Assembly: GCF_001896205.1 (NCBI RefSeq)
Contig: NZ_MPNU01000001.1
Coordinates: forward strand, 1,881,503 to 1,945,502
DNA length: 64,000 bases
Reading direction: 5' to 3'
Origin: Edwardsiella piscicida
Lineage (GTDB): Bacteria; Pseudomonadota; Gammaproteobacteria; Enterobacterales; Enterobacteriaceae
Shown here: in pieces, positions 38,159 through 48,490 of the stretch
Layout: every line of letters begins with the position of its first letter
Numbering within the stretch: the stretch's first letter is position 1
The notes under the pieces: generated by a model
Seen by the model: only the letters and a program-made list of their open reading frames with translations
What the model was told of the DNA's origin: nothing
The model's database searches: none
Made by a program: the position numbers and the translations under genes

Positions 38159-39289
38159 ATGAAAACGGGACGCTATATCGGCATTATGTCCGGCACCAGC
38201 CTGGACGGTATTGATGTGGTTCTGGCCGCGATCGATGAAACGCTGGTGGCACGCCAGGGGCGCTACGTTCACCCCATCCCCCATGAGATCAAGACGGCGA
38301 TCCTGGCCATGAGCCAGGGGCAGGAGACGACGCTGGCGGCGGTGGGCGAGCTGGACCGCGCCCTGGGCACGCTGTATGCCGAGGCGGTCAATCAGCTGCT
38401 GCAGCGCCAGCGGCTGACGCCCCATGATATTGTGGCCATCGGCTGCCATGGACAGACCGTCTGGCATCAGCCCGAGGGGAGCGCGCCCTTTACGCTGCAG
38501 CTGGGGGATAATAACCGCGTAGCGGCGTTGACCGGGATCGCCACGGTGGGCGATTTTCGGCGGCGCGATATGGCCTACGGCGGGCAGGGTGCCCCGCTGG
38601 TCCCGGCGTTTCATCATGCGCTGCTGGCCCATCCCGGCGAGCGCCGCATGGTGCTGAATATCGGGGGGATCGCCAATTTATCGCTGCTGCTGCCTGGCGC
38701 GGCGGTGCGCGGCTTTGACACCGGGCCGGGCAATATGCTGATGGATGCCTGGATCTGGCGTCGGTGCGGACGTCCGTACGACGCCGACGCCGCCTGGGGA
38801 CGCGGCGGCCGCGTTCTTAGCGCGCTGCTGGCGCAGATGCTGGCGGATCCCTATTTTGCGCGTCCGGCGCCGAAAAGCACCGGGCGGGAGCTGTTTAACC
38901 TCGGCTGGCTGGAGCGGCACCTGCAGCGCTGGCCCGGCGTGGACGCCCGGGATGTTCAGGCGACGCTGGCGGAGCTGACGGCGCGCAGCATCGCCGATCA
39001 GGTCCAGCTGGCCGGCGGCTGCGAGCGCCTGCTGGTCTGCGGCGGCGGCGTCCACAATCCGCTGGTGATGGGCCGGCTGGCGGCGCTGCTTCCGGGGACC
39101 GAGGTCGCACCGACCGATAAGTACGGCGTCAGCGCGGATGATATGGAGGCCCTGGCCTTTGCCTGGCTGGCCTACCGGACGCTCTCCGGGCTGCCCGGCA
39201 ACCTGCCGTCGGTGACCGGCGCCGATCGTCCGACGCTGCTGGGTGCCATCTACCCGGTCAATCCCTACGATACCGATGTCGCTTTCTAA
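38159..39289 (+). CDS. anmK: Anhydro-N-acetylmuramic acid kinase
   Basis: This 376-residue ASKHA-fold kinase hydrates and phosphorylates anhydroMurNAc to MurNAc-6-P in peptidoglycan recycling. The ATG at 38159 ([22 protein letters not shown]) fits the family start, with AAGAG upstream; the frame is open to 38048. The motifs [45 protein letters not shown] and [14 protein letters not shown] are intact. It is followed at 12 bp by mliC, as in E. coli, suggesting one transcript. Confidence 0.95.
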   Translation: MKTGRYIGIMSGTSLDGIDVVLAAIDETLVARQGRYVHPIPHEIKTAILAMSQGQETTLAAVGELDRALGTLYAEAVNQLLQRQRLTPHDIVAIGCHGQTVWHQPEGSAPFTLQLGDNNRVAALTGIATVGDFRRRDMAYGGQGAPLVPAFHHALLAHPGERRMVLNIGGIANLSLLLPGAAVRGFDTGPGNMLMDAWIWRRCGRPYDADAAWGRGGRVLSALLAQMLADPYFARPAPKSTGRELFNLGWLERHLQRWPGVDARDVQATLAELTARSIADQVQLAGGCERLLVCGGGVHNPLVMGRLAALLPGTEVAPTDKYGVSADDMEALAFAWLAYRTLSGLPGNLPSVTGADRPTLLGAIYPVNPYDTDVAF

Positions 39290-39301
39290 ACGGAGGGCAC
39301 G

Positions 39302-39610
39302 ATGATGCGTTTTTCCCTGGTGATTATCGCCATGCTGACGCTAAGCGGGTGTCAGTGGTGGCCCGGCGTGACTCCGCTACAGACGCTGCACTATCGCTGC
39401 GGCACGCTGCCGCTGACCGTCCAGCAGGACAACGCCCGGCGTCAGGTGCGCCTGGTGCTGGACGGCAACGCCCTGACGCTATCACAGACGCTCTCGGCAT
39501 CGGGCGTGCGCTACAGCGATGGCCGCTATACCTTCTGGTCTAAGGGCGAGGGCGCCTTTGTCGAGCGCGACGGAAATTTGATCCTGAATGATTGCCGCCT
39601 GCAGCGCTGA
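39302..39610 (+). CDS. mliC: Membrane-bound C-type lysozyme inhibitor MliC
   Basis: This 102-residue lipoprotein protects against host C-type lysozyme. The signal MMRFSLVIIAMLTLSGC carries lipobox LSGC with Cys17 as acylation site. The mature MliC domain has LHYRCGTLPLTV, the inhibitory loop SASGVRYSDGRYTFWSKGEGAFVE and a terminal Cys in NDCRLQ for a disulfide. GGAGGG precedes the tandem ATG. It probably shares the anmK transcript. The position before pdxH is conserved with E. coli. Confidence 0.92.
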   Translation: MMRFSLVIIAMLTLSGCQWWPGVTPLQTLHYRCGTLPLTVQQDNARRQVRLVLDGNALTLSQTLSASGVRYSDGRYTFWSKGEGAFVERDGNLILNDCRLQR

Positions 39611-39862
39611 GCCTGACTGTCCCTATAGTTTCCCCTCTGCTGTCACCGTCCGGCCCACCCTGCGGCGGGCGGTGCATTTATTCTGATTATTATCAACTAA
39701 TTACATCCCATCTCCGGCCATCGCTCACCGCGGCGCGGGGTGAATTTATATGGCAAAATCCCCGTTCCTTCCGCCTGACGCGAGGTCGGGGGAACGCGGG
39801 TGATTGAGATTGTGGCGGCCAGCGTGCAGAATGAATTCATCTCCGCTGTCAGGACGTTGAAT

Positions 39863-40516
39863 ATGAGCGAAAACAACGAGTTTGATATTGCCGATCTGCG
39901 CCGCGACTATGTGCGCGGCGGCCTGCGCCGCCGTGATTTAACCGCCGATCCGCTGGATCTGTTCGAACGCTGGCTGCGCCAGGCGTGCGATGCGCGCTTA
40001 GCCGATCCGACCGCCATGTGCGTGGCGACGGTGGATAAATCTGGCCAGCCCCACCAGCGCATCGTGCTGCTGAAGCACTACGATGCGCAGGGCATGGTGT
40101 TTTATACCAATCTGGGCAGCAATAAGGCCCAGCAGCTGGAGGAGAATCCGCGTATTAGCCTGCACTTCCCTTGGCATATGCTGGATCGACAGGTCAGTAT
40201 CACCGGCACGGCTCACCGTCTCTCGGCCCTGGAGGTGATGAAGTATTTTCACAGCAGACCGAAGGACAGCCAGATTGCCGCCTGGGTGTCACACCAGTCG
40301 GCGCGCATCTCCACCCGCGGGATCCTGGAGAGCAAGTTTTTGGAGCTGAAGCAGAAGTTTTTGCAGGGCGAGATCCCGCTGCCCAGCTTTTGGGGCGGCT
40401 ACCGGGTATCGGTGCAGACCATGGAGTTTTGGCAGGGGCGCGAAAGCCGCCTGCACGATCGTTTTCTGTATCAGCGCGACGGGGATAGCTGGCAAATTGA
40501 CCGCCTGGCGCCCTAG
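39863..40516 (+). CDS. pdxH: Pyridoxine/pyridoxamine 5'-phosphate oxidase
   Basis: This 217-residue FMN enzyme performs the last step of pyridoxal 5'-phosphate synthesis and salvage. The ATG at 39863 ([23 protein letters not shown]) matches E. coli; an open frame from 39800 gives an unrelated leader. FMN- and substrate-binding stretches [39 protein letters not shown] and RLHDRF at the C-terminus are conserved. pdxY, another B6-salvage enzyme, lies beyond tyrS, as in E. coli. Confidence 0.96.
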   Translation: MSENNEFDIADLRRDYVRGGLRRRDLTADPLDLFERWLRQACDARLADPTAMCVATVDKSGQPHQRIVLLKHYDAQGMVFYTNLGSNKAQQLEENPRISLHFPWHMLDRQVSITGTAHRLSALEVMKYFHSRPKDSQIAAWVSHQSARISTRGILESKFLELKQKFLQGEIPLPSFWGGYRVSVQTMEFWQGRESRLHDRFLYQRDGDSWQIDRLAP

Positions 40517-40717
40517 GTTGGAGACAGGGACGGCGGCGACGTCGACCATTTGGCTACGCCTTAACCCTCAAACGGTTACCGGTGCTGCCTAACGGCGTTA
40601 TTTCCCCTGTAAAGGCTGGCGTGACGGAGCGCGGCGCTTTATCCTATAGCGTTTATTATCCGCCTTGACACCGCCCTGTAAGGGTGACGGTGTGTGTTAA
40701 CACTAATGGAGTTATTA

Positions 40718-41992
40718 ATGGCAAGCAGCAACCTGATTAAACAACTGCAAGAGCGGGGCCTCGTTGCCCAGGTTACGGATGAAGAAGCGTTGGCAGAGCG
40801 ACTGGCGCAGGGGCCCATCGCACTGTATTGCGGATTCGATCCGACCGCTGACAGCTTGCATTTGGGCCATCTGGTTCCCCTGCTGTGCCTTAAGCGCTTC
40901 CAGCAGGCCGGGCATAAGCCGGTGGCGCTGGTGGGCGGGGCGACCGGTCTGATCGGCGATCCGAGCTTTAAGGCGACCGAGCGTAAGCTGAACACCGAAG
41001 AGACGGTGCAGAGCTGGGTGGACAAAATCCGCCGCCAGGTTGCGCCGTTCCTGGACTTCGACTGCGGGAGCAACAGCGCGATTGCCGCCAACAACTACGA
41101 TTGGTTTGGCGGCATGAACGTGCTGACCTTCCTGCGCGATATCGGCAAGCACTTCTCTGTTAACCAGATGATTAACAAAGAGGCGGTTAAGCAGCGTCTG
41201 AACCGTGACGATGTGGGGATCTCCTTCACCGAGTTCTCCTACAACCTGCTGCAGGGCTATGACTTTGCCAGCCTGAACCGGATGCACGGCGTCGAGCTGC
41301 AGATCGGCGGCTCCGATCAGTGGGGGAATATCACCTCCGGCATCGATCTAACCCGCCGTATGAACCAGCAGCAGGTGTGGGGACTGACCGTTCCGCTGAT
41401 CACCAAGGCCGACGGAACCAAGTTTGGTAAGACCGAAGGTGGCGCGGTATGGCTGGATCCGAAAAAGACCAGTCCGTACAAGTTCTACCAGTTCTGGATC
41501 AATACCGCCGATGCCGACGTATACCGTTTCCTGAAGTTCTTCACCTTTATGAGCATTGAGGAGATCAATGCGCTGGAAGATGAAGATAAGAACAGCGGTA
41601 AGGCGCCGCGCGCGCAGTATGTGCTGGCCGAGGCGGTGACGTGCCTGGTGCACGGCGAGGCGGGGCTGGAGGCGGCGAAACGCATCACCCACAGCCTGTT
41701 CTCCGGCAGCCTGAGCGAAATGACCGAGGCCGACTTTGCCCAGCTGGCGCAGGATGGTATGCCGATGGTCGAAATGGATAAGGGCGCCGATCTGCAGCAG
41801 GCGTTGGTTGACGCCGAACTGCAGCCGTCGCGTGGCCAGGCGCGTAAAACCATCGCCTCTAACGCGGTCACCGTCAACGGTGAGAAACAGTCCGACCCCG
41901 AATACACTTTCAGCGACGGCGATCGTCTGTTTGGCCGCTATACGCTGCTGCGTCGCGGCAAGAAGAACTATTGCCTGATCTGCTGGAAGTAA
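40718..41992 (+). CDS. tyrS: Tyrosyl-tRNA synthetase
   Basis: This 424-residue class I synthetase charges tRNA-Tyr. The ATG at 40718 ([21 protein letters not shown]), preceded by TGGAG, is the family start and gives exactly the E. coli length. The HIGH-type motif is HLGHL in [17 protein letters not shown], and the KMSKS-type motif is [14 protein letters not shown] and an S4-like C-terminal RNA-binding domain ([20 protein letters not shown]) are intact. The 201-bp upstream gap holds the promoter, and pdxY follows at 73 bp. Confidence 0.97.
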   Translation: MASSNLIKQLQERGLVAQVTDEEALAERLAQGPIALYCGFDPTADSLHLGHLVPLLCLKRFQQAGHKPVALVGGATGLIGDPSFKATERKLNTEETVQSWVDKIRRQVAPFLDFDCGSNSAIAANNYDWFGGMNVLTFLRDIGKHFSVNQMINKEAVKQRLNRDDVGISFTEFSYNLLQGYDFASLNRMHGVELQIGGSDQWGNITSGIDLTRRMNQQQVWGLTVPLITKADGTKFGKTEGGAVWLDPKKTSPYKFYQFWINTADADVYRFLKFFTFMSIEEINALEDEDKNSGKAPRAQYVLAEAVTCLVHGEAGLEAAKRITHSLFSGSLSEMTEADFAQLAQDGMPMVEMDKGADLQQALVDAELQPSRGQARKTIASNAVTVNGEKQSDPEYTFSDGDRLFGRYTLLRRGKKNYCLICWK

Positions 41993-42065
41993 TCACAGCA
42001 ATCAAGGGGGCTGCGGCCCCCGTTAATACCAACGACTGCCCAGTGGGCAGATAAGCAAAAATACG

Positions 42066-42932
42066 ATGAAGAATATCCTTTCCATTCAATCTCACGTGGT
42101 GTTTGGCCACGCCGGCAACAGCGCCGCCGTTTTCCCGATGCGTCGCATGGGCGTTAACGTATGGCCGCTGAATACCGTTCAGTTTTCTAACCATACTCAG
42201 TACGGTCACTGGACCGGCAGCGTGATGCCGGCTAATCATCTGACCGAGATTGTGCAAGGGATTGCCGATATTGGGGAGCTGGCGCGCTGCAACGCGGTGC
42301 TGAGCGGCTACATTGGTTCGCCGCAGCAGGGCGAGCATATTTTGCAGATCGTTCGACAGGTGAAGCAGAGCAACCCCGAGGCATGGTATTTTTGTGACCC
42401 GGTGATGGGACACCCGGAAAAAGGGTGCATCGTCGCGCCGGGCGTGGCGGAGTTCTTCTGCCAGCAGGCGGTGGCCTGCAGCGATATCATGGCACCGAAT
42501 CTGCTGGAGCTGGAGACGCTGACCGATCGTAAGATAACCTGCGTCGAGGAGGCCCTGGCGGCCTCGCGCGCGCTGATCGCCCGCGGCCCGCGCATTGTCT
42601 TGGTCAAACACCTGCACAACGCCGGCTACGATAGCAACAGCTTTGAAATGCTGCTGGTCACCGCCGACGAGGCCTGGCACATCGCCCGTCCGCTGGTGGA
42701 CTTCGGCGCTCGCCAGCCGGTGGGCGTTGGCGATTTGACCAGCGGTCTGCTGCTGGTGAACCTGCTGAAGGGCGAGCCGCTGCAGAGCGCGCTGGAGCAC
42801 GTGACGGCGGCGGTCTATGAGGTAATGCTGACGACCCAGGCGATGGGAGAGTACGAGCTGCAGCTGGTCGCCGCGCAGGATCGCATCGCCTGTCCGCAGC
42901 ACCGCTATACGGCGCGGGCGCTGCACGGCTGA
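42066..42932 (+). CDS. pdxY: Pyridoxal kinase PdxY
   Basis: This 288-residue ribokinase-fold enzyme phosphorylates pyridoxal in B6 salvage. The start [29 protein letters not shown] and the stretches [20 protein letters not shown] and [19 protein letters not shown] (with the catalytic Asp in the GxGD motif) match E. coli PdxY closely (287 residues). A GC-rich hairpin without a T tract lies between tyrS and pdxY, so partial readthrough from tyrS is plausible, as in E. coli. Confidence 0.95.
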   Translation: MKNILSIQSHVVFGHAGNSAAVFPMRRMGVNVWPLNTVQFSNHTQYGHWTGSVMPANHLTEIVQGIADIGELARCNAVLSGYIGSPQQGEHILQIVRQVKQSNPEAWYFCDPVMGHPEKGCIVAPGVAEFFCQQAVACSDIMAPNLLELETLTDRKITCVEEALAASRALIARGPRIVLVKHLHNAGYDSNSFEMLLVTADEAWHIARPLVDFGARQPVGVGDLTSGLLLVNLLKGEPLQSALEHVTAAVYEVMLTTQAMGEYELQLVAAQDRIACPQHRYTARALHG

Positions 42933-42955
42933 TGCCCGACTGTCCGCCACAGGCT

Positions 42956-42983
42956 AGGCCTCCCTTGGGAGGCCTTTTTCTTT
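42956..42983 (+). terminator. Terminator after pdxY
   Basis: AGGCCTCCC-TT-GGGAGGCCT is followed by a T-rich tract (TTTTTCTTT), 23 bp after the pdxY stop. Confidence 0.9.
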
Positions 42984-43010
42984 GGTCTTCTGCGCGCCGC
43001 GTCGAGCGCG

Positions 43011-43616
43011 TTATTTCAACCCCTCGGCGCTGAGCGTGGCATCGACCGCTGGCCGCGCGGCGATACGCGCCATATAGTCGGCCAGCGCGGGCCAGGTGGC
43101 CAGATCGAAGTGCATTGCCTTGGCCCAGCACAGCAGGGTGAACAGATAGGCGTCGGCGACGCTGAAGCGGGGCCCCAGCAGGTAGGGGCGCTCACCGAGT
43201 ACGCCGTTGAGGTAGTGGAACTGCTTTTCCAACGCGCCGCGCGCTATCGTCTTACTCTCCTGCGGCTGGCGCGGATTGAACAGCGGGCTGAATCCCTTAT
43301 GGATCTCGGTGGCAATGTAGTTGAGCCATTCGATAGCGTGATAGCGCGCCAGCGTCTCCGGCGGCGGGATCAGCGCGCGGTCCGGTACCCGATCGGCCAG
43401 GTACTGCACGATGGCCACCCCTTCGGTCAGCAGGCTGCCGTCATCCAGCAGCAGCGCGGGCACCTGTCCCTTGGGATTAATGCTCAGATAGTCGCTGCCG
43501 TGCTCGGTACGTTTGCTGGCCAGATCCACGCTTTCAATGGTGAAGTCCAGCCCTGCCTCACGCAGTACGATATGCGGTGAAAGAGAGCAGGCCCCGGACG
43601 TATAGAACAATTTCAT
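43011..43616 (-). CDS. gstA: Glutathione S-transferase GstA (beta class)
   Basis: This 201-residue cytosolic beta-class GST conjugates glutathione to electrophiles. The ATG at 43616 puts the catalytic Cys at position 10 ([16 protein letters not shown]); a GTG one codon upstream is less likely. The glutathione-site motif [24 protein letters not shown] and the C-terminal helical domain ([14 protein letters not shown]) are complete. Length equals E. coli GstA. It is convergent with pdxY, and its 5' end faces the IS200 copy 110 bp away. Confidence 0.95.
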   Translation of the reverse strand: MKLFYTSGACSLSPHIVLREAGLDFTIESVDLASKRTEHGSDYLSINPKGQVPALLLDDGSLLTEGVAIVQYLADRVPDRALIPPPETLARYHAIEWLNYIATEIHKGFSPLFNPRQPQESKTIARGALEKQFHYLNGVLGERPYLLGPRFSVADAYLFTLLCWAKAMHFDLATWPALADYMARIAARPAVDATLSAEGLK

Positions 43617-43724
43617 CACTCGCTCCTTGGACGTTTCTGACAGGTAGATGACTGTTAGCGTAGTCCGTCAGCGGCGGCCTGTCTGTGTGGCAGATAGAAT
43701 TTATACGTGGGCGCCAGCGGTAAT

Positions 43725-44432
43725 AAATATCCTCCGGCATAGCCGGAGGTTTTTCGGATGCGCCTATAAGGCTCTGTTACCAGCCGCGCCCTAACAGGCG
43801 CATACGATCTGACATTTGCATCAGACTTCGTTACTTACGGCCCGTAAACGGGCTACCCGGATAAGGGATCGATAACTGCTCTCCCATTTTATCCTCCACA
43901 AGCTGGTGCTTTATGTATTCCTGTATCTTCGCCGTGTTCTTACCCACCGTATCTACGTAGTATCCACGACACCAGAACTCTCTGTTCCTGTATTTAAACT
44001 TCATATCCCCAAACTGCTCATACAACATCAGACTGCTTTTCCCTTTCAGATAACCCATAAAGCCAGATACGCTCATTTTGGGCGGGATTTCCACGAGCAT
44101 ATGGATATGATCTGCGCAACATTCCGCTTCCAAGATCCGTACGTTTTTCCACTCACACAGTTTTCTTAAGATGCTGCCTATTGCCCTGCGTTTCTCTCCG
44201 TAGAACGCCTGCCTTCGGTATTTTGGCGCAAAAACTATGTGATATTTACAGTTCCATCGGGTGTGCGCTAAGCTCTTCTCGTCCCCCATTGGGACCCCCT
44301 TTTGATTTCTTGTTGAACGCTTGCAGTTGCCAGACCGCAAGACGTTTTAACAAATCAAAAGGGGTTTTAATAACTGGCTCAAAGCTGAAAGCTTTCCGGA
44401 ACCCCCAGCCTAGCTGGGGGTTTTCCATAGAC
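43725..44432 (-). mobile_element. IS200 insertion sequence (IS200/IS605 family), apparently intact
   Basis: The element of about 708 bp carries tnpA alone. At its left end (high coordinates) is the hairpin AACCCCCAGC-CTA-GCTGGGGGTT (44400-44422). At the right end is CCTCCGGCATAGCCGGAGG (43731-43749). These are the subterminal palindromes of IS200; the element has no terminal inverted repeats. A further hairpin near 44325-44350 lies in the tnpA leader, where the family is known to sequester the ribosome-binding site. The left end abuts the T tract of the dtpA terminator. Exact tips are estimated. Confidence 0.9.
43831..44289 (-). CDS. tnpA: IS200 transposase TnpA (HUH Y1 family)
   Basis: This 152-residue single-strand transposase is nearly identical to the IS200 protein of Salmonella and E. 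coli. The HUH motif is HIH in CCADHIHMLVEIPP, and the catalytic Tyr lies in KIQEYIKHQL. The ATG at 44289 (MGDEKSLAHTRWNCKYHIVF) matches the canonical start; the frame stays open to 44340 into the leader. It has no disruption and should be functional. Expression of IS200 transposase is known to be very low because of leader structure and an antisense RNA (art200). Confidence 0.95.
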   Translation of the reverse strand: MGDEKSLAHTRWNCKYHIVFAPKYRRQAFYGEKRRAIGSILRKLCEWKNVRILEAECCADHIHMLVEIPPKMSVSGFMGYLKGKSSLMLYEQFGDMKFKYRNREFWCRGYYVDTVGKNTAKIQEYIKHQLVEDKMGEQLSIPYPGSPFTGRK

Positions 44433-44457
44433 AAAAAAAAGGCGCCGCAGGGGCGCC
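44433..44457 (-). terminator. Terminator of dtpA, abutting IS200
   Basis: On the minus strand GGCGCC-CCTGC-GGCGCC is followed by eight T residues, directly against the IS200 left end. On the plus strand T residues also follow, so it can act both ways. Confidence 0.88.
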
Positions 44458-44477
44458 TTTTTTGCGAGGGAGAGAAA

Positions 44478-45950
44478 TTAATCGCCCAGGGTCATACGGT
44501 TCAGCTTCGGTGCGGTCAACAGCATCAGCACCGCGATGACGGCGGTAGCGAGGCCGATCTGCATAAATACGTGGCTATAGATAGCCAGTGAGGCGTGCGG
44601 ATCGGCAACCTCACCGCCCGGTACGGCGGTCAGCGCAGCCACTTTACCGGCGATCAGCGCGGCGGCGGCGGTGGTCAGGAACCACGAGCCCATGATAAAG
44701 CCCATCAGTCGCTGCGGCACCAGCTGTGCCACCATGGCCAGACCCAGACCGGAGATCATCAGCTCGCCGATACTCTGCAGCGCATAGCTCAGGATCAGCC
44801 AGTTAACCGACACAATCCCCGCTTCATTGGCGAAGGATGCGCCCCACGGCAGCACCAGGAACGCGCCGGAGCACAGCACCATACCGATAGCAAACTTGTG
44901 CGGCATCGGCAGGCGGTCGCCCATCTTGTTGTAGATTGCGGCCAGGATCGGGCTAGCGACCATGATCCAGAACGGGTTCAGCGCCTGATACTGCTCCGGC
45001 TCGAACGCGATGCCGAAGATGCTGTGTTCAACGTTATGGATGGCGAAGAAGTTCAGCGAGGTCGGCATTTGGCTATACAGCACGAAGAAGACCACGGCTT
45101 CCAGCATCAGCAGGAAGGCGACGATCATCTTACGGCGTGCGCCGCCCTGCAGTGCAAAGGTCTCTTTCGCGAAGATCAGGATGATGCCGGCGGAGATGAT
45201 GGCCAGCGCCCAGCGTGCGATGGTCTGGTTATGCAGCAGCCAGGTTGAAATAGCAACCAGGATCACCACGCCGACCAGGGTCATCATCAGCTTGCCGACC
45301 TGCAGCGGTGCGAAGTCCGGCTTGGAGCCCTGATCCTTCACCCAGCGACGGCACATCATAAAGTTGACCAGGGTGATCAGCATGCCCACGACGCTCAGGG
45401 AGAACGCGACGCTCCAGCCAAAGCGGGCCGCCAGCCACGGAGTTGCCAGCATGGAGAAGAAGGAACCGATGTTCACCGACATGTAGTACATGGTGAAGGC
45501 GCCATCCAGGCGCGGATCGTTTTTCTCATAGCAGGTAGAGAGCAGCGAGGAGGGGTTAGCCTTAAACAGGCCGTTACCGACCGCGATGGTCGCCATCCCC
45601 ACGTAGACCAGCGACAGATCATGGCCGGAGTAGGCGACAAAGGCATAGCCAATGGCCAGAACCAGCGCGCCGAGCATGATGACACGCTTGGCACCCAGCA
45701 CCTTGTCACCCAGCCAGCCGCCGATAGCGACGAAGCCGTATACCAGGGCGCTGAAGGAGGAGAACAGGGTAATGGAGTCGGCCTCGGTCATGCCCAGCAT
45801 CTTGACCAGGTAAACGGCCATGATGCCCTGCAGGCCGTAATAGCCAAAACGCTCCCACAGTTCGATAGAGAAGATCAGATAGAAAGCACGGGGCTGTTTA
45901 AACGCGTTGAGACTCACGTTTTCCGGTTGGTTGTTGTTTGCGTTTGACAC
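44478..45950 (-). CDS. dtpA: Di-/tripeptide proton symporter DtpA (TppB)
   Basis: This 490-residue POT-family transporter imports di- and tripeptides with protons. The signature [19 protein letters not shown] (the ExxERFxYY motif) is in the first segment, and [12 protein letters not shown] and [15 protein letters not shown] are conserved. About 14 membrane segments are apparent, as in E. coli DtpA (500). The upstream gap is long and AT-rich and holds three TGTTAC repeats that could be OmpR sites; OmpR control is known for E. coli and Salmonella tppB. It lies between gstA and nth as in E. coli, apart from the IS200. Confidence 0.95.
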   Translation of the reverse strand: MSNANNNQPENVSLNAFKQPRAFYLIFSIELWERFGYYGLQGIMAVYLVKMLGMTEADSITLFSSFSALVYGFVAIGGWLGDKVLGAKRVIMLGALVLAIGYAFVAYSGHDLSLVYVGMATIAVGNGLFKANPSSLLSTCYEKNDPRLDGAFTMYYMSVNIGSFFSMLATPWLAARFGWSVAFSLSVVGMLITLVNFMMCRRWVKDQGSKPDFAPLQVGKLMMTLVGVVILVAISTWLLHNQTIARWALAIISAGIILIFAKETFALQGGARRKMIVAFLLMLEAVVFFVLYSQMPTSLNFFAIHNVEHSIFGIAFEPEQYQALNPFWIMVASPILAAIYNKMGDRLPMPHKFAIGMVLCSGAFLVLPWGASFANEAGIVSVNWLILSYALQSIGELMISGLGLAMVAQLVPQRLMGFIMGSWFLTTAAAALIAGKVAALTAVPGGEVADPHASLAIYSHVFMQIGLATAVIAVLMLLTAPKLNRMTLGD

Positions 45951-46503
45951 AAGTTACCTCTGGTTTTTCACGCCCGTCTGACGACGGGTAACGGCCGCGG
46001 CGCATGTTTAAAAAACATACTGTTTACATTGTTATACGCGGCAGGAAGAGGGGTACTCTTAACGATATTTTGCAGGCTGACAATAGGTTTGTAATATCCT
46101 GTTACACAAACATTCTCTGGAATAATCCGATAATGTTACAAATGTTACTCAGAGGGAACTAACGCCTAAAATGCATTTTCCGATGTAAAATTTTGCCGAA
46201 TTGCCGTACAAAAGCAATTTCGTTGTATGTTTCGCTATTTTTATAAAAAGCAGGGTTATTGTCTGGCTGTTCGCAATAATTGTATTTGATTGTACTAAAT
46301 TATCGTCTTTTTCCAAAATCATCAAATCAAGCAACATATCGGCATCAATCGAAAAATAATATTAACGATTTAAATGTGATCAACCTCAAAATTATGACAA
46401 CGAAAGTGCTTGCACTGTGGAAAATAAAGTGAAACTGCGCTAGCAGAGGTAAAAACGAGGGAGAGATCACAGCAGACGGCGCCGCGCGGCGCCGGGAAAG
46501 GGC
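45951..46503. other. AT-rich gap between nth and dtpA
   Basis: This 553-bp gap is strongly AT-rich from about 46010 to 46440. Both neighbours are on the minus strand, so it holds the dtpA promoter region. A 62-codon minus frame (46149-46337) has no recognisable features. A CRP-like motif (TGTGATCAACCTCAAA, from 46375) is also seen but lies over 400 bp from dtpA. No gene is supported. Confidence 0.6.
46101..46148. promoter_or_regulatory. Candidate OmpR-type TGTTAC repeats upstream of dtpA
   Basis: GTTACA occurs at 46101 and 46135 and GTTAC at 46144, the three within 48 bp and each preceded by T or AT. OmpR sites of ompF and ompC contain GTTACAT elements. They lie 150-200 bp upstream of dtpA. 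Confidence 0.3.
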
Positions 46504-47148
46504 TTACTGCTCGGGGTAGACTTTATCGCGGAATTCGCACAGATCTTCGATGAGGCAGGAGCCGCAGCGCGGGCGCCGGGCGATGCAGGTATAGCGCCCG
46601 TGCAGGATCAGCCAGTGATGGCAGTTGAGGGCGAACTCCGCCGGTACGACCTTAAGCAGCTTCTCCTCAACTTCGTTGACCGTCTTTCCCGGCGCAAAGC
46701 GGGTGCGGTTACAGACGCGAAAAATATGGGTATCGACGGCGATGGTCGGCCAGCCGAAGGCCGTATTGAGCACGACGTTGGCGGTCTTGCGTCCGACGCC
46801 GGGCAGCGCCTCCAGCGCCTGGCGATCTTCCGGCACCTCGCCGCCGTGCTGCTCCAGCAGGATGCGACAGGTCTTGATAATGTTTTCCGCCTTGCCGTTA
46901 TACAGGCCGATGGTCTTGATGTGCCGCTTGACGCCGTCCACGCCGAGCGCCAGCAGCGCCGCGGGGGTGTTGGCCGCCGGAAACAGCGTCGCGGTTGCCT
47001 TATTGACGCTGACGTCGGTCGCCTGGGCCGACAGCAGCACGGCGATCAGCAGCTCGAATGGGCTGCCGTAGATCAGCTCGGTGGTCGGCTGCGGGTTGGC
47101 GTCGCGTAGGCGCCGGAGTATCTCAATGCGTTTTGCCTGATTCATCAT
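46504..47148 (-). CDS. nth: Endonuclease III
   Basis: This 214-residue bifunctional DNA glycosylase/AP lyase removes oxidised pyrimidines. The helix-hairpin-helix [17 protein letters not shown] contains the catalytic Lys, and [13 protein letters not shown] contains the catalytic Asp. The C-terminal [4Fe-4S] cluster loop has the Cys-X6-Cys-X2-Cys-X5-Cys spacing ([17 protein letters not shown]). Its ATG overlaps the rsxE stop (ATGA), so it is the last gene of the rsxABCDGE-nth operon, as in E. coli. Confidence 0.97.
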   Translation of the reverse strand: MMNQAKRIEILRRLRDANPQPTTELIYGSPFELLIAVLLSAQATDVSVNKATATLFPAANTPAALLALGVDGVKRHIKTIGLYNGKAENIIKTCRILLEQHGGEVPEDRQALEALPGVGRKTANVVLNTAFGWPTIAVDTHIFRVCNRTRFAPGKTVNEVEEKLLKVVPAEFALNCHHWLILHGRYTCIARRPRCGSCLIEDLCEFRDKVYPEQ

Positions 47149-47855
47149 GCCTGCTCATGGTTTTCCGTGGGCGCCGCGTCGCGCGGCGCTGGGCCAACGG
47201 CGCTACGCTGCGCCTGACGCCGGCGTAGCTTTTGATCGATAACATATTTGAACGCCAGCATAAACCCAAGGCCAAGAAATGCGCCCGGCGGCAAAATGGC
47301 CAGCAGGAACGGCGTATCGGTATGAAACAGCTCAATGCGCAGCGCGCGGGCCCAGTGGCCGAGCAGCAGGTCGGCGCCGTCGAACAGGGTGCCGTTGCCC
47401 AGGATTTCACGCAGGGCGCCTAAAACGAACAGCGCCGCGGTCGCGCCCAGCCCGGTCGCCAGGCCGTCCAGCGCCGCCATCCCGACGGGATGGTGGGCGG
47501 CATAGGCCTCGGCGCGTCCGATGACAATGCAGTTGGTGACGATCAGCGGAATAAAGATCCCCAGCGATTGATACAAGCCGAACGCGTAGGCGTTGATCAG
47601 CATCTGCACCGCGCTGACGACGGAGGCGATGATCATCACATAGATAGGAATGCGGATCTCGCCGGGCACCCAGCGGCGCAGCGCCGAGACGGCGCTGTTG
47701 GTCAAGACCAGCACCAGCGTGGTGGCCAGCCCCAGCCCCAGGGCGTTGGTGGCAGTAGAGGAGACCGCCAGCAGCGGGCAGAGGCCGAGCAGTTGCACCA
47801 GGGCCGAGTTGTTCTTCCATAGCCCGTTGAGGAATAGATTTTTGGCTTCACTCAT
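47145..47855 (-). CDS. rsxE: Electron transport complex subunit RsxE (RnfE)
   Basis: This 236-residue integral membrane subunit is homologous to RsxA and to NqrD, with about six membrane segments. Typical stretches are [42 protein letters not shown] and [15 protein letters not shown]. The Rsx complex uses reducing power to keep SoxR reduced in E. coli and is homologous to the Rnf Na+/H+-translocating complexes. It overlaps rsxG by 4 bp (ATGA) and nth by 4 bp. Confidence 0.95.
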   Translation of the reverse strand: MSEAKNLFLNGLWKNNSALVQLLGLCPLLAVSSTATNALGLGLATTLVLVLTNSAVSALRRWVPGEIRIPIYVMIIASVVSAVQMLINAYAFGLYQSLGIFIPLIVTNCIVIGRAEAYAAHHPVGMAALDGLATGLGATAALFVLGALREILGNGTLFDGADLLLGHWARALRIELFHTDTPFLLAILPPGAFLGLGFMLAFKYVIDQKLRRRQAQRSAVGPAPRDAAPTENHEQA

Positions 47856-48481
47856 TCACTTTCTCCACAGCGCGGCAGACTGGCCAGATGCGGTCGGATA
47901 TCGTGGATCGCCAGCGTGGTGCGGCGAACGGCGTTAACCACCGCCCGCGGGGTAATGGTGGCGCCGGTAAACTGGTCGAACTCACCGCCGTCTTTCTTTA
48001 CCCGAAACGCCGGGTCCTGTGCGCCGTGCACCACCTTATTGCGAAAGCTGTCGATCCAGTCGGAGATACGGATTTCGATTTTATCGCCCAGCCCCGGGGT
48101 TTCGTGCTGCTCTTGCACCCGCACCCCCAGGACTTTACCGCTGAAGTCGGCGCCGACCAGCAGACGAATGGCGCCGGCATAGCCATCGGGCGCGGTGGCT
48201 TCGACCAGCGCCGCGATCGGCTGGCCCTGACGCTGGGCCAGATACAGCCGGTGCGGTGCGCCGTCGCCCAGGCGGGGATCGCGCAGCAGCAGGCAGCTGC
48301 GCTGCAGGTCGTTGTCGTAGTCACCCGGCGCGATCACCTGATCAAACAGCCGCTGCTGCTGCAGCGCCGCCTGACGGGCGATGGTGCGGGTGGTCAACTG
48401 ATGCACGATCGCGGTCAGCGCGGTGGCGAGAATAGCAAACAGGGCCAGGCGGATACCGTGGCGGCGCATAGTGGTTAGCAT
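47852..48481 (-). CDS. rsxG: Electron transport complex subunit RsxG (RnfG)
   Basis: This 209-residue subunit has one N-terminal membrane anchor and a periplasmic FMN-binding domain. The flavinylation motif is [15 protein letters not shown], in which the second Thr is the covalent FMN site in the family. [14 protein letters not shown] is a second conserved block. It overlaps rsxE by 4 bp and lies 9 bp after rsxD. Length matches E. coli RsxG (206). Confidence 0.95.
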   Translation of the reverse strand: MLTTMRRHGIRLALFAILATALTAIVHQLTTRTIARQAALQQQRLFDQVIAPGDYDNDLQRSCLLLRDPRLGDGAPHRLYLAQRQGQPIAALVEATAPDGYAGAIRLLVGADFSGKVLGVRVQEQHETPGLGDKIEIRISDWIDSFRNKVVHGAQDPAFRVKKDGGEFDQFTGATITPRAVVNAVRRTTLAIHDIRPHLASLPRCGESE

Positions 48482-48490
48482 GGGGACTCC

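Noticed and set aside
42007..42022. GGGGGCTGCGGCCCCC hairpin between tyrS and pdxY as a terminator
   Set aside because: No T tract follows, so I do not call a rho-independent terminator.
43906..44169. 87-codon plus-strand frame inside IS200
   Set aside because: It is antisense to the transposase; IS200 is known to make an antisense RNA here, but not this protein.
46149..46337. 62-codon minus-strand frame in the dtpA upstream gap
   Set aside because: AT-rich region with chance-sized frame and no recognisable product.
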